From assembly GCA_036676295.1 (NCBI GenBank), contig JAKFDE010000031.1, positions 243,240 through 307,239 on the forward strand: DNA of 64,000 bases, written 5' to 3'. The notes beneath the pieces were generated by a model, which searched no databases, was not told the origin of the DNA, and saw only the letters and a list, made by a program, of their open reading frames with translations. This document shows positions 30,384-40,051 of this stretch, piece after piece. Source of the DNA: UBA4416 sp036676295 (GTDB lineage: Bacteria > Bacteroidota > Bacteroidia > B-17B0 > Aurantibacillaceae). Each line of letters opens with the position of its first letter. Positions within the stretch are counted from its first letter, which is position 1. The position numbers and the translations under genes were made by a program.

Positions 30384-31193
30384 ATGCAGAAATTGATCGA
30401 GTCTATTTGGGACAATCGGGAATTATTAAAAGACTCAGCTAATCAACAGGTTATTCGCGAAATAATAGAAAATCTGGATAAAGGAAAGCTACGTGTGGCC
30501 GAACCAAAAGCTGATGGCACCTGGCAAGTAAATGACTGGATCAAAAAAGCAGTTATCTTATATTTTCCTATTCAACAAATGGAAACCATGGAGTTGAAAC
30601 CATTTGAGTACCACGATAAAATGAAGTTAAAAACTAATTTTGCAGAGGCTGGTGTTAGAACTGTTCCCGGTGCGATTGCACGTTACGGTTCATACATTTC
30701 TAAAGGCGTGATCATGATGCCAAGTTTTGTAAATATTGGTGCTTTTGTAGACGAAGGAACCATGGTAGATACCTGGGCAACTGTAGGAAGTTGTGCTCAA
30801 ATTGGGAAACATGTCCATTTAAGCGGTGGTGTTGGTATTGGCGGGGTTTTAGAACCTGTTCAGGCGGCACCGGTTATTATTGAAGATAATTGTTTTATTG
30901 GATCTCGTTGTATTGTAGTAGAAGGCGTTCACGTTGGCAAGGAAGCGGTATTAGGCGCTAATGTGTGCTTAACCATGTCAACTAAAATAATTGATGTGAC
31001 GGGCCCTACTCCTATTGAAACCAAAGGATTTGTTCCTGAAAGAAGCGTGGTTATTCCGGGCTCTTACACTAAACAATTTCCTTCGGGCGAGTACCAAGTA
31101 CCTTGTGCCTTAATTATTGGTAAACGTAAAGCCAGTACAGACCTGAAAACATCATTAAATGATGCGTTACGCGAACATAATGTTGCTGTATAA
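30384..31193 (+). CDS. dapD: Tetrahydrodipicolinate N-succinyltransferase
   Basis: DapD succinylates tetrahydrodipicolinate in the lysine/diaminopimelate pathway, which feeds peptidoglycan. The ATG at 30384 (MQKLIESIWDNRELLKDS) is preferred to an in-frame ATG 18 codons upstream, giving the usual 269 residues. N-terminal helices precede a left-handed beta-helix (KTNFAEAGVRTVPGAIARYGSYISKGVIMMPSFVNIGAFVDEGTMVDTWATVGSCAQIGKHVHLSGGVGIGGVLEP), then the C-terminal strand domain. Catalytic D/E positions in this helix are present. Followed after 6 bp by the glycosyltransferase gene. Confidence 0.97.
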   Translation: MQKLIESIWDNRELLKDSANQQVIREIIENLDKGKLRVAEPKADGTWQVNDWIKKAVILYFPIQQMETMELKPFEYHDKMKLKTNFAEAGVRTVPGAIARYGSYISKGVIMMPSFVNIGAFVDEGTMVDTWATVGSCAQIGKHVHLSGGVGIGGVLEPVQAAPVIIEDNCFIGSRCIVVEGVHVGKEAVLGANVCLTMSTKIIDVTGPTPIETKGFVPERSVVIPGSYTKQFPSGEYQVPCALIIGKRKASTDLKTSLNDALREHNVAV

Positions 31194-31199
31194 TATTTT

Positions 31200-32171
31200 T
31201 TGAATCATAAAAACATACTCGTTATTCAAACCGCTTTTATTGGCGATGCTATCTTAGCATCGTCGGTATTAGAAAAACTGCATTTGTTTTTTCCACAGGC
31301 AAAAATTTCTTTATTGGTACGTAAAGGCAATGAGTCTCTATATCAGGAACATCCTTTTTTACATCAATTATTAGTTTGGAATAAGAAAGAAGGGAAATAT
31401 AAAAGTCTTTTTAAATTATTAAAACACATTCGTCAACAAAAATTCGATACCGTTATTAATTTACACCGCTTTGCCAGCTCCGGTTTTTTAACTGCATTTT
31501 CAAAAGCACCTTATACTTCCGGTTATAATAAAAATCCGTTTTCATTTTTATTCAACCATAAAGCACCACATAAAATTGGTGATGGACGACATGAGATCAT
31601 GCGATATAATGATCTGATTGAAGACATTACGGATAAAACAATTGCGAAACCTAAATTATACCCAACGTTTAAACACTTTCAAAAAATAGAGCCATTTGTT
31701 TCTACTCCATTCGTAACAATGGCACCTTCCTCTGTCTGGTTCACTAAGCAATTACCAAAACAAAAGTGGATAGATTTATGTAATTCAATTTCTGAAGATA
31801 AAACCATTTATTTATTAGGGGCACCTACTGACAAAACATTATGCGAAGAAATTAAAAGCAGTAGCTCACATAAAAATATTCAAATATTAGCAGGAGAATT
31901 AGCGCTCTTAGAGTCCTGCGAATTAATGAAACATGCTAAAATGAATTACGTAAATGATAGTGGTCCTTTACATTTAGCATCATCTGTTAATGCTCCAACA
32001 ACAGCCTTTTTCTGTTCAACTGTTCCTGCTTATGGCTTCTATCCATTAGCATCAAATTCAACAGTCATAGAAGTGAGTGGATTAGATTGCAAACCTTGCG
32101 GATTACATGGTTACAGAGCTTGTCCCAAAGGTCATTTTAAATGTGGGAAAGAAATACAATTACCTGATTAG
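31200..32171 (+). CDS. Glycosyltransferase family 9 (heptosyltransferase-like)
   Basis: 323 residues, GT-B fold. Starts with TTG at 31200 (NHKNILVIQTAFIGDAILASSVLEKL), with no ATG in a better place. The N-terminal GDAIL loop and C-terminal sugar-nucleotide site MNYVNDSGPLHLASSVNAPTTAFF fit LPS heptosyltransferases. The end holds a cysteine-rich stretch CKPCGLHGYRACPKGHFKCG, common in this Bacteroidota group. Acceptor unknown; probably lipopolysaccharide core. Its last 12 bp overlap the convergent T9SS gene. Confidence 0.9.
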   Translation: MNHKNILVIQTAFIGDAILASSVLEKLHLFFPQAKISLLVRKGNESLYQEHPFLHQLLVWNKKEGKYKSLFKLLKHIRQQKFDTVINLHRFASSGFLTAFSKAPYTSGYNKNPFSFLFNHKAPHKIGDGRHEIMRYNDLIEDITDKTIAKPKLYPTFKHFQKIEPFVSTPFVTMAPSSVWFTKQLPKQKWIDLCNSISEDKTIYLLGAPTDKTLCEEIKSSSSHKNIQILAGELALLESCELMKHAKMNYVNDSGPLHLASSVNAPTTAFFCSTVPAYGFYPLASNSTVIEVSGLDCKPCGLHGYRACPKGHFKCGKEIQLPD

Positions 32172-34901
32172 CAACAATGGTCCTTGTTTTTTTATTTCTA
32201 TACCATCAATATCTTTTGCATTGATCAAATAAAAATAATTGCCATCTGTGACATCTTTTCCATTTGATTTTCCATCCCAACCTTTTGTAATATCTGAGGA
32301 AGAATACATTTGTAATCCCCAACGATCAAAGATCACGCAATTGAATTCAACAATATTATAACCCGTTATTTTAAACACATCATTTGCGCTATCGCCATTA
32401 GGTGTAAATACATTAGGTATAGTAATACCAGGGTATTCATTATACACGGTAATAATCAAAGAATCTGTATCAACACATAACCCATTTGTAACTATCAGAT
32501 ATACCGTATAATTTCCTTCTTCTGTATAAGTTTGCGGACTAACGTTTTGCGTATTAGTGCTATTTCCATTTCCAAAATCCCAAAAATAACTCGTACCTCC
32601 AGTGCTATTATTTGTGAAATTAATTGTTACCGGTTTTACACCATGGTTGGGTGAGGCTGAAATACTGGCATTAACCGGATTTACATTAACTGTAATACTT
32701 GCCGTTGCAGTTCCACAACTATTTGAATTAGAAACAGTAACTACTCCTCCACTTGATGTTACTACCGAACCTGTATTTGTAGTATTTGACCAAGCATAAG
32801 GAACTGATCCACCTGTTACTGTTAATGTTGCAATTCCATTTGGACAAATAGTTAAAGAAGATGCTGATAAATTTAATACCGGTAAAGTATTTTGTGAAAC
32901 AGTAACAGAGGCTACAGCTATACCACAAGCATTAGATACACTTACAGATTTAACACCACTAGTTGTTACTGAAATAGTATTAGTAATAGCACCTGTACTC
33001 CAATTGAAATTAGATTGATTACTTGTTGCAGTAATTATTTCGGGCTGACCATTACAAACAATCACAGTACTTGGACTTACCGATATTGTAGGAGTTGGTA
33101 ATGCTGAAATACTAATAGAAGTTGTGCCTGTACCACATGAATTTGTAACAGTGGCTGTATAAACTCCGGCATTTGATACTGTAGTAGTTGATGTAGTTGC
33201 TCCATTACTCCAGCTATAAGTTCCTGTACTACCTGATAAACTCAATGTAGCCGTTTGCCCACTGCACAAAACAGTTGGATTAGATGATGCTGAAATACTT
33301 GGTGCTGAACCGGTATTAGTAACAGTAGCAGTTGCCGAAGCATTTCCGCAATTATTAGAAACATCAATTATATAATTTCCAGGAGCGTTAACCGAAATAG
33401 TATTTGTATTAGCGCTCGTACTCCAGGTATAAGTAACCGTTGTATTTGAATTTGCCTGAAGCACGACACTTTGCCCCGCACACAAACCTGTTGTAGAAGG
33501 TGTTACACTAACTGTTGGCAAAGGTGTAACACTAACCGATTGAACATACTGCGCACTTGAACAAGAATTAGTAGAAGTAACAGTTACAATAGTACTTGTA
33601 TTTACGCTAATGGTTTGTGTAGTTGCTCCTGTACTCCACATATAATTTCCGGTATTAGAATTTGCAGTTAATATGACACTACCGCCGGCACAAAATTGTG
33701 TAGGCCCATTGGCGGTAATATTAACTGTAGGATTTGGAAAAGAGCCAATAGAAATTGTTTCGCTTCCTACACCACAACTATTTGTTACCTGAATGGTATA
33801 TATATTAGCTGTGTTAACTGAAATAGTAGGTGTAGTTGCATTAGATGGCAACCAAACTACAGATGTTGTTCCTGTTGAGGAAGCATTGTTTAACGAATAA
33901 GACAATGTAGCCGGCTGACCAACACAAACCGAATTAGACGTTGTTGAAAGCACAGGTTGCGGTGTTTGCAAAACAGTTAAATTCACACTATCCTTTGTTG
34001 TTATAGTTTGAGTACCACAAATTTTAGTCAGACTACAATATAATTCTATCGTGCCATTATCTCCTGCCCCAGGAGTATAAGTTGTCGTTAAAGAATTAGT
34101 TGGAGAAAATGATCCTGTAGCTCCGGTACTTAAACTCCAATTAACAAATGTGTAAGCATTGGATGTAGAAGCCGTTAAGGTTTGTACACCTCCAACGCAA
34201 ATTGTTTTGTTTGGTCCTGCATCAATTACCAAAGGAACAAACGGAGCCTGGCATCCATAGTTCACATAAGTTGGTGTGCCAGATGGACTATACTCAACAG
34301 CTGCGCCATCTTGATTACCAATAGTTCCATTTTGCATAATTAATAAAGCTCTATCATAAGTTACGGCATCAGAACAACCTGATGGAGAAGAAAAACTCAT
34401 TGATAAGGTTCTTGTCCCTGATCCAAAATTGGCAAAGTGCCCTTGGTAATTTCCTGCATTTTGAAAAATAACAATTAAAGTATCAGTTAAGTTTGCAAAT
34501 GAATTTGCTGAGGAACAAAAATCGGTAGAGCTGATTAACAATACTCTTTTATTAGCAGGTAAAACTCCCGCTACCGGTTGAAGTAAAAAACCACAATTTA
34601 CAATAGTAGAATTGATCGCATTAACATAACCTGTTGTGGTTGCATTAACCGGACTAATACCTTGAAAAGAATTATTAGGCCAATTAATAGAAAGATTAGA
34701 AACGTTTAATGGAGTGTTACCAATTTTAAATCGGATCATTTCATTTTTACCCTCGCAATTACAAGTAGCCACACCTGCATTACTGCAATTCAACGTTCCG
34801 GGAGTACAAGCATCTACCAAAATACTTTCAATTTCAAAACACTGTGCTTTAGAAATAAAGCTTAAACAAACTAAAACAACCAGAGCAATAAATGATTTCA
34901 T
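32160..34901 (-). CDS. Large T9SS type B (CHU_C) surface protein with Ig-like repeats
   Basis: 913 residues. Signal peptide (to about 19), an N-terminal ~200-residue lamin-tail-like module (FEIESILVDACTPG ... EGKNEMIRFKIGNTPL), seven Ig-like modules of ~65 residues (each with C-x-GQ ... Y-x-WSTGATTxTISV ... TNSCG, residues ~230-720), a PKD domain (FTNNSTGGTSYFWDFGNGNSTNTQ ~765) and a C-terminal CHU_C domain (GITIPNVFTPNGDSANDVFKITGYNIVEFNCVIFDRWGLQMY ... GKDVTDGNYFYLI). The last is the type B T9SS signal. Likely a surface adhesin or filament. Shares its N-terminal module with the next gene. Confidence 0.92.
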   Translation of the reverse strand: MKSFIALVVLVCLSFISKAQCFEIESILVDACTPGTLNCSNAGVATCNCEGKNEMIRFKIGNTPLNVSNLSINWPNNSFQGISPVNATTTGYVNAINSTIVNCGFLLQPVAGVLPANKRVLLISSTDFCSSANSFANLTDTLIVIFQNAGNYQGHFANFGSGTRTLSMSFSSPSGCSDAVTYDRALLIMQNGTIGNQDGAAVEYSPSGTPTYVNYGCQAPFVPLVIDAGPNKTICVGGVQTLTASTSNAYTFVNWSLSTGATGSFSPTNSLTTTYTPGAGDNGTIELYCSLTKICGTQTITTKDSVNLTVLQTPQPVLSTTSNSVCVGQPATLSYSLNNASSTGTTSVVWLPSNATTPTISVNTANIYTIQVTNSCGVGSETISIGSFPNPTVNITANGPTQFCAGGSVILTANSNTGNYMWSTGATTQTISVNTSTIVTVTSTNSCSSAQYVQSVSVTPLPTVSVTPSTTGLCAGQSVVLQANSNTTVTYTWSTSANTNTISVNAPGNYIIDVSNNCGNASATATVTNTGSAPSISASSNPTVLCSGQTATLSLSGSTGTYSWSNGATTSTTTVSNAGVYTATVTNSCGTGTTSISISALPTPTISVSPSTVIVCNGQPEIITATSNQSNFNWSTGAITNTISVTTSGVKSVSVSNACGIAVASVTVSQNTLPVLNLSASSLTICPNGIATLTVTGGSVPYAWSNTTNTGSVVTSSGGVVTVSNSNSCGTATASITVNVNPVNASISASPNHGVKPVTINFTNNSTGGTSYFWDFGNGNSTNTQNVSPQTYTEEGNYTVYLIVTNGLCVDTDSLIITVYNEYPGITIPNVFTPNGDSANDVFKITGYNIVEFNCVIFDRWGLQMYSSSDITKGWDGKSNGKDVTDGNYFYLINAKDIDGIEIKKQGPLLLIR

Positions 34902-34975
34902 AAATACTTTTTGATAGAACTGTAAACTTGATAAAATTAATGTGTTTAAATTTAAAACCGGCTACTATATTAATG

Positions 34976-37228
34976 TCATTTTTGAATAACGACTTTAAAA
35001 TTTTCAGTTTTGTATGGCGTTGTTATTTTCACAAAATAAAGCCCCGTCGCATAATTAGAGATCTCTAATTTTGTTTGAGATTCTTTGACAACCTCAACAG
35101 CTAATAATTTTCCTGACAAATCGTACAAACTGATCGTACTGTTTTTTGGTAGCGTTTTTTTAAACTCAATAATTAAATTATGATCCATTTGATAAACCAA
35201 AGGCCTCCATTCTTTATTTGAACGATCCAGATCAATGATTTTATAACGTCTTAGTTCACCTCCGCTTTCTACGGTACTTAATCGATAATACGTAATTTCA
35301 TTATTAGGAGATAGATCTTCGGTTAAATAACTGGCATAGCCTTGTGAGGTTCCTTTTGGAATAACTCTTGTCAACTCTTCAAAAAGAACACCATCACTGC
35401 TCTTTTCAATAATATAACTACTAATATTATCTTCTACAGCTACTTTCCAGATCAAATCATTTTTATCACCATTCTGAGTTCCGTAAAAATCAAGCAATTC
35501 GATTGGGAGAATAATAGCAGGAGGAACGCAATCTCCCCCACCATCAACGTAACTAGGAGTAGTTCCATTAAATACTACAGAAGCTCCATCTCCCGCTGCG
35601 GCTGAACCAAAATCATATTCATTACTATTATTATAACTGTAGGTAACAGTGGCACAGCCTGCATCTATTGTCGAAAAATTAGTTTGAAAATAACGAGGAG
35701 TACTATTATTACCGAAATAACCTGCTGCGGGCCAATCAGGATCACTTGAAAATACAACGTATATAGTTCCTAAGCCACAATAAGCTGAAAAACTACCGCT
35801 ATTAAAACATGAACCTTGGTTCATTACAAAAAAAGTACTATTTGGTGGTATAGTACCATTTGAAGCGTCAACAAATAAGGTACCACAACCGGCTAAACTA
35901 TTAAGATTTGAAATTACACTTGGTTGCGCCACATAACTATTAGTAAAATTATGATTGGTACCACCACTATAATAAAGATTAAGATCAGTTCCATTTACAG
36001 GGATGGAATAGGATCCTGAATTCATCACAACAAATTCATTATTACCTTCACCGCCACAAGAACCTGTACAGGCATTAATTACTGCTGCTACAATATACGG
36101 ACAAGTTAAAGATGTATTTACTGTCATAGTAGCTACTCCATTAGTTGTAGCGGTTCCACAGGCATTACTTACTACACATTGATAAGAATAACCACTCATA
36201 CTCATAGGTGGATTTGAAATTGTTAAAACCGAACTTGTAGCTCCTGCATAAGTTGGATTAGAACCTCCATTTGAAATTGCCGTGAAACCGGAACCTGCAT
36301 TTTCATACCATAAGTACGACAACCCTGCTCCACTGGCTCCAACAGTAAAACTTGCTGAACTAGTAGATGATGTTATAACACTAGATGGTTGAAGAGTAAT
36401 TGAGGGTGCAGATATAACAACTAAACTCCCTGTGGAAGAGGTGGCGGTACAGCTGCCTGTTTCGGTAACCAAACAACGGTAGAAATAAGTAGAGCCTCCT
36501 GTTATTGACAATGAATTTGTGTTAATGCCGGAATAAGTTACCCCAACAGGTGTAGCATTTACTACAGTAGCCCAACCGCTTGTACCATTAGCACTGGCTT
36601 GCCATGTATACGATGGAGAAGAAGCATTATCTGCAACTGTAAAACTTGCTACTGAACCCGCACAAATTGTTTGAGATGTTGGTGTTAAAGTTGTAGATGG
36701 AGGTGTGCAGGCAGTACAAGTGCCTTGAGTAATTGAAACATCATCCATATCACAATTCCCGGTTCCCTTTGTGTAACTCCATTTAACATATCTACTTGCG
36801 CAGTTTAAATTGAGCGTAATATTAGCGCAATCTGTAATTGCTGTTGCACCACCAGCCGTCCCATAATTGCCAATATTTGTCCACAAACTACCATCTACAG
36901 ATTCTTGAACCAGCAAAGCCGATGCTCCTGACATGCTGGATTTTTTAAGTTTGAAAATCAGTTGACTAGCTACAGAATTATAAAAAACTATTCTGAAATC
37001 ACCGTTATCATCAAAAACAGTTCCGTCATTGCCCGAACATGCAAAGGTTGTTGTTCTTTGAATGCAACCGGAATTTGTCCACCCGGTAGGCTCACCTCCA
37101 CCCCAACCTGTTCTTGAAACCGGAATAGTTGCCTGCCCCCAACTTTTTGAAAACGAAAGAACAAACAACACAATTAATGTTGTTATAAGAACCTTTAATT
37201 TTAATATATGTTTAATAGAACTAACCAT
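34976..37228 (-). CDS. Large T9SS type A surface protein
   Basis: 750 residues. Signal segment MVSSIKHILKLKVLITTLIVLFVLSFSKSWGQ, a ~130-residue beta-sandwich (DDVSITQGTCTAC near 167), two Ig-like modules (175-365; SQTICAGSVASFTVADNASSPSYTWQASANGTSGW), a lamin-tail-like module (about 375-580; INACTGSCGGEGNNEFVVMNSG) and a type A sorting domain at the end (ISLYDLSGKLLAVEVVKESQTKLEISNYATGLYFVKITTPYKTENFKVVIQK). The lamin-tail module is shared with the upstream-map neighbour. Probably surface-attached through A-LPS. Own promoter, 74 bp before the next gene. Confidence 0.9.
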   Translation of the reverse strand: MVSSIKHILKLKVLITTLIVLFVLSFSKSWGQATIPVSRTGWGGGEPTGWTNSGCIQRTTTFACSGNDGTVFDDNGDFRIVFYNSVASQLIFKLKKSSMSGASALLVQESVDGSLWTNIGNYGTAGGATAITDCANITLNLNCASRYVKWSYTKGTGNCDMDDVSITQGTCTACTPPSTTLTPTSQTICAGSVASFTVADNASSPSYTWQASANGTSGWATVVNATPVGVTYSGINTNSLSITGGSTYFYRCLVTETGSCTATSSTGSLVVISAPSITLQPSSVITSSTSSASFTVGASGAGLSYLWYENAGSGFTAISNGGSNPTYAGATSSVLTISNPPMSMSGYSYQCVVSNACGTATTNGVATMTVNTSLTCPYIVAAVINACTGSCGGEGNNEFVVMNSGSYSIPVNGTDLNLYYSGGTNHNFTNSYVAQPSVISNLNSLAGCGTLFVDASNGTIPPNSTFFVMNQGSCFNSGSFSAYCGLGTIYVVFSSDPDWPAAGYFGNNSTPRYFQTNFSTIDAGCATVTYSYNNSNEYDFGSAAAGDGASVVFNGTTPSYVDGGGDCVPPAIILPIELLDFYGTQNGDKNDLIWKVAVEDNISSYIIEKSSDGVLFEELTRVIPKGTSQGYASYLTEDLSPNNEITYYRLSTVESGGELRRYKIIDLDRSNKEWRPLVYQMDHNLIIEFKKTLPKNSTISLYDLSGKLLAVEVVKESQTKLEISNYATGLYFVKITTPYKTENFKVVIQK

Positions 37229-37257
37229 TTATATTAAATAAACTATTTAATTTATTT

Positions 37258-37405
37258 AAGCGGTTTCGGATTAGTTTTTTAAATCTTATCAATTCAAAAA
37301 ACTCCTGTAGGGTGTTCGCTCTTTTTTATGAAAGCGGTTTCGGTACTATTTTATAATTGCGAGCACAAAAATAAAACGCCTCAAGGGTGTTCACTTTACT
37401 ATACA
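37258..37405. repeat. Two diverged ~75-bp tandem units
   Basis: AAGCGGTTTCGG at 37258 and 37332, and AGGGTGTTCGCT / AGGGTGTTCACT at 37309 and 37384, repeat with 74-75 bp spacing. The sequence between is diverged. No ORF. Part of the 37229-37811 gap. Confidence 0.6.
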
Positions 37406-37444
37406 AAGCTAATTCATTAAATGCAGAAGGTCAATAGGCCAACA

Positions 37445-37499
37445 TTAATAATGTGTTAAATTTCAGCAAATTAGGCGAAATTGATTAACACATTATTAA
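37445..37499. repeat. Perfect 15-bp inverted repeat (hairpin)
   Basis: TTAATAATGTGTTAA (37445-37459) and its exact inverse TTAACACATTATTAA (37485-37499), with an inner ATTTC / GAAAT pair. Could be an operator or small-RNA stem. The rest of the 37229-37811 gap (AT-rich) shows nothing further. Confidence 0.6.
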
Positions 37500-37811
37500 C
37501 TTTTATTGATCTTACAAACAAATTACAAAAAACAGTCAATTTTTAAATCCATTTTTACACTTAAATAAATTTTCCGTAACCTTTTGTTAAGGTTTACATT
37601 ATAAAACAAAAAGAAAATTATAGCCTGTTTATAAATTTTATTATTCAATTATTTACAACTAAACTACTAATATACTGACAACCATTAATTTGAATTCGTT
37701 TAATTCACCTAAAATAAGTTTAGTGCATTAGACGAATGTTCATTATTACTAGAGGAAAAAATAGGGCTTGGTAAATCGATTGGGTAACTTTACATTAAAT
37801 TAAAAATAACA

Positions 37812-38426
37812 ATGAGAAAAGGATTTATATTTTGTATTCTGTTAGTTGCTTGTGGTTTCTTATTATCTTTTATTAATACCTCAGCAGGTTCAGAAATTGG
37901 TTTAAATGCGCCAATTCCAATGGCCGACGAAAAATTAAAAGACGTTAGTGGCAAAGAAGTTTCTTTAAACTCTACCAAAACATCTAAAGGATTGTTGGTT
38001 ATATTTTCTTGCAATACTTGTCCTTATGTTAAGTTAAGCGAAAGCCGAATTAAAGAAGTAACAGATAATTGTATTAAACTAGGTATTGGTACTATCATTG
38101 TTAATAGTAACGAAGCACAACGTGCTGATGAAGATAGTTATGATGCAATGGTGAAATACGCTGCAACACAAAAATTGGCTTGCCCTTATGTAGTTGATAC
38201 TAACTCTAAATTAGCAGATGCTTTTGGCGCTTCAAGAACACCACAATGTTTTTTATTTAATGATAAAGGTTTAGTATACAAGGGTGCTATTGATGATAAC
38301 GTTAAAGATCCTGCTTTGGCTAAAGCACATTATTTAAAAGATGCTGTTGATGCTGTTGCTAAAGGAGAAACTCCAAAAACACAAGAAACTAAATCTATAG
38401 GTTGTACAATAAAAAGAATGGAATAA
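37812..38426 (+). CDS. Exported thioredoxin-like / redoxin protein
   Basis: 204 residues with a signal peptide (MRKGFIFCILLVACGFLLSF). The thioredoxin fold carries the active site FSCNTCPYVKLSE (CxxC as CNTC). TPQCFLF has the cis-Pro. The segment VSGKEVSLNSTKTSKGLLVIF is the AhpC/TSA-type opening. The chain ends SIGCTIKRME, a conserved extra Cys of this Bacteroidota group. It probably acts in the periplasm as a disulfide reductase or peroxidase. Substrate unknown. Confidence 0.88.
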   Translation: MRKGFIFCILLVACGFLLSFINTSAGSEIGLNAPIPMADEKLKDVSGKEVSLNSTKTSKGLLVIFSCNTCPYVKLSESRIKEVTDNCIKLGIGTIIVNSNEAQRADEDSYDAMVKYAATQKLACPYVVDTNSKLADAFGASRTPQCFLFNDKGLVYKGAIDDNVKDPALAKAHYLKDAVDAVAKGETPKTQETKSIGCTIKRME

Positions 38427-38453
38427 ACAGAAATCACTAAAACTACTATAAAT

Positions 38454-38491
38454 AAAAAATCCCCATTAGAAAATATCTGATGGGGATTTTT
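38454..38491. terminator. Bidirectional intrinsic terminator, redoxin / frr
   Basis: AAAAATCCCCAT and ATGGGGATTTTT pair around a 13-nt loop between convergent genes. Confidence 0.88.
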
Positions 38492-38514
38492 GTTTATGTA
38501 ACTATTTACAAAAA

Positions 38515-39075
38515 CTAAACAGTTAAGATCTCTTTTTCTTTTTGTTCTAAATGTTTATCACACTTACTTGAAAAATCATCAATAAGGGCTTGCATTTTTG
38601 TTTCGCCCCCTTTAGCTTCATCTTCAGGTAAACCCGCTTTTTGTAAAGCTTTAATTTTGTCTAAAGATTCTTTACGGATATTTCTTAAACCAACTTTTGC
38701 ATCTTCTCCTACCGATTTAGAAGTTTTCACCAGGTCTTTACGGCGATCTTCAGTCAAAGGTGGAACAATGATCCTGATCAAAACCCCGTCATTTTGAGGG
38801 TTAAATCCTAAGTTAGCTGCTTGTATTGCCTTTTCTATAGGCGTTAACATACTCTTTTCCCAAGGCTGAACTATTAATGTTCTTGAATCTTGTGTATTAA
38901 CACCTGCTACATTGCTTAATGTTACCATCGATCCATAATAATCAACCTTCACGCTTTCAAGCATAGCAGGATTAGCTTTGCCGGCTCTGATCTTTGATAA
39001 TTCAACTTCTAAATGCGCTATGGTTTTTTCCATTTGAGATTTAGCGCTATCCAATATTGTTTTTATATCACTCAT
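38515..39075 (-). CDS. frr: Ribosome recycling factor
   Basis: RRF, with EF-G, splits the post-termination ribosome. 186 residues, helix bundle plus the beta/alpha head: MEKTIAHLEVELSKIRAGKANPAMLESVKVDYYGSMVTLSNVAGV, QPWEKSMLTPIEKAIQAANLGFNPQNDGVLIRIIVPPLTEDRRKDLVK, IRKESLDKIKALQK. Conserved Arg of the RAG motif and ENR-like block are present. pyrH, often its neighbour, is not here. Downstream of thyA with a 50-bp gap. Confidence 0.98.
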   Translation of the reverse strand: MSDIKTILDSAKSQMEKTIAHLEVELSKIRAGKANPAMLESVKVDYYGSMVTLSNVAGVNTQDSRTLIVQPWEKSMLTPIEKAIQAANLGFNPQNDGVLIRIIVPPLTEDRRKDLVKTSKSVGEDAKVGLRNIRKESLDKIKALQKAGLPEDEAKGGETKMQALIDDFSSKCDKHLEQKEKEILTV

Positions 39076-39125
39076 AATTTTTTTGCTAAGATAATTGTAT
39101 TTAAATAATTGAAGAAATTTTATTT

Positions 39126-39920
39126 TTAAACGGCCACCTCAGCTTTAATGTGAGGATGTGGGTCGTAATTTTCTAACGTAAAATCCTCAAAATTAAAATC
39201 AAAAATAGATTTCACTTCAGGATTAATTTTCATAGTAGGTAATTTCCTGAAATCTCTGCTTAATTGCAAATTGGCCTGTTCTAAGTGATTGGTATATAAA
39301 TGAGCATCACCTAACGTGTGAATGAAATCGCCTAATTGCAGATCGCACACTTGCGCAACCATCATCATTAATAAAGCATATGAAGCAATATTGAAAGGTA
39401 CTCCCAAAAATATATCGGCACTACGTTGATATAACTGGCAACTCAATTTACCATCAGCTACATAAAATTGAAAAAATGCATGACATGGGGGTAACTTCAT
39501 GTTATTGATATCTGCTACGTTCCAGGCACTCACAATTAAACGACGTGAATCAGGATTTTTTTTGATCATATCCACCACTTGAGTAATTTGATCAATATGT
39601 CCGCCACTTGGAGTTGGCCAATTACGCCATTGATAACCATAAACCGGACCTAAGTTTCCTTCGGTGTCAGCCCACTCATCCCAAATACGTACACCATTAT
39701 CTTTCAAATATTTAATGTTGGTGTCGCCTTTCAAAAACCATAACAGCTCATGTATAATAGATTTTGTATGCAATTTTTTAGTCGTTAATAAAGGGAAACC
39801 CTCGGCTAAATTATAACGCATCTGGTAACCAAAAACGCTGATGGTTCCCGTGCCGGTTCTGTCTTCTTTTTTAACGCCGTTATCTAAAACATGACGCATT
39901 AAATCGTGGTACTGTTTCAT
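39126..39920 (-). CDS. thyA: Thymidylate synthase ThyA
   Basis: Makes dTMP from dUMP with methylene-THF. The ATG at 39920 (MKQYHDLMRHVLDNGVKKEDRTGTGT) gives 264 residues, the classic length; an ATG eight codons upstream is less likely. Catalytic Cys is in MKLPPCHAFFQFYV; dUMP Arg in DSRRLIVSAWN and YQRSADIFLGVPFNIASYALL; folate loop at the end (HIKAEVAV). No dfrA next to it. Upstream of frr. Confidence 0.98.
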   Translation of the reverse strand: MKQYHDLMRHVLDNGVKKEDRTGTGTISVFGYQMRYNLAEGFPLLTTKKLHTKSIIHELLWFLKGDTNIKYLKDNGVRIWDEWADTEGNLGPVYGYQWRNWPTPSGGHIDQITQVVDMIKKNPDSRRLIVSAWNVADINNMKLPPCHAFFQFYVADGKLSCQLYQRSADIFLGVPFNIASYALLMMMVAQVCDLQLGDFIHTLGDAHLYTNHLEQANLQLSRDFRKLPTMKINPEVKSIFDFNFEDFTLENYDPHPHIKAEVAV

Positions 39921-40051
39921 TCTAATACTATAATATTTCTTCACGAAAATAAAAAAACCTTTCTGCAGAAACAGAAAGGAGTTAGCTTACTTATGAAAAG
40001 TTATAAAACCGTTATCAGCAGTATCTTATAATTGAAATGGTTTATTTTAAT

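Noticed and set aside
32500..34250. Regular repeats resembling a CRISPR or tandem-repeat array
   Set aside because: The repetition is at protein level (Ig-like modules of ~65 residues); DNA copies are diverged and there are no constant repeats with unique spacers.
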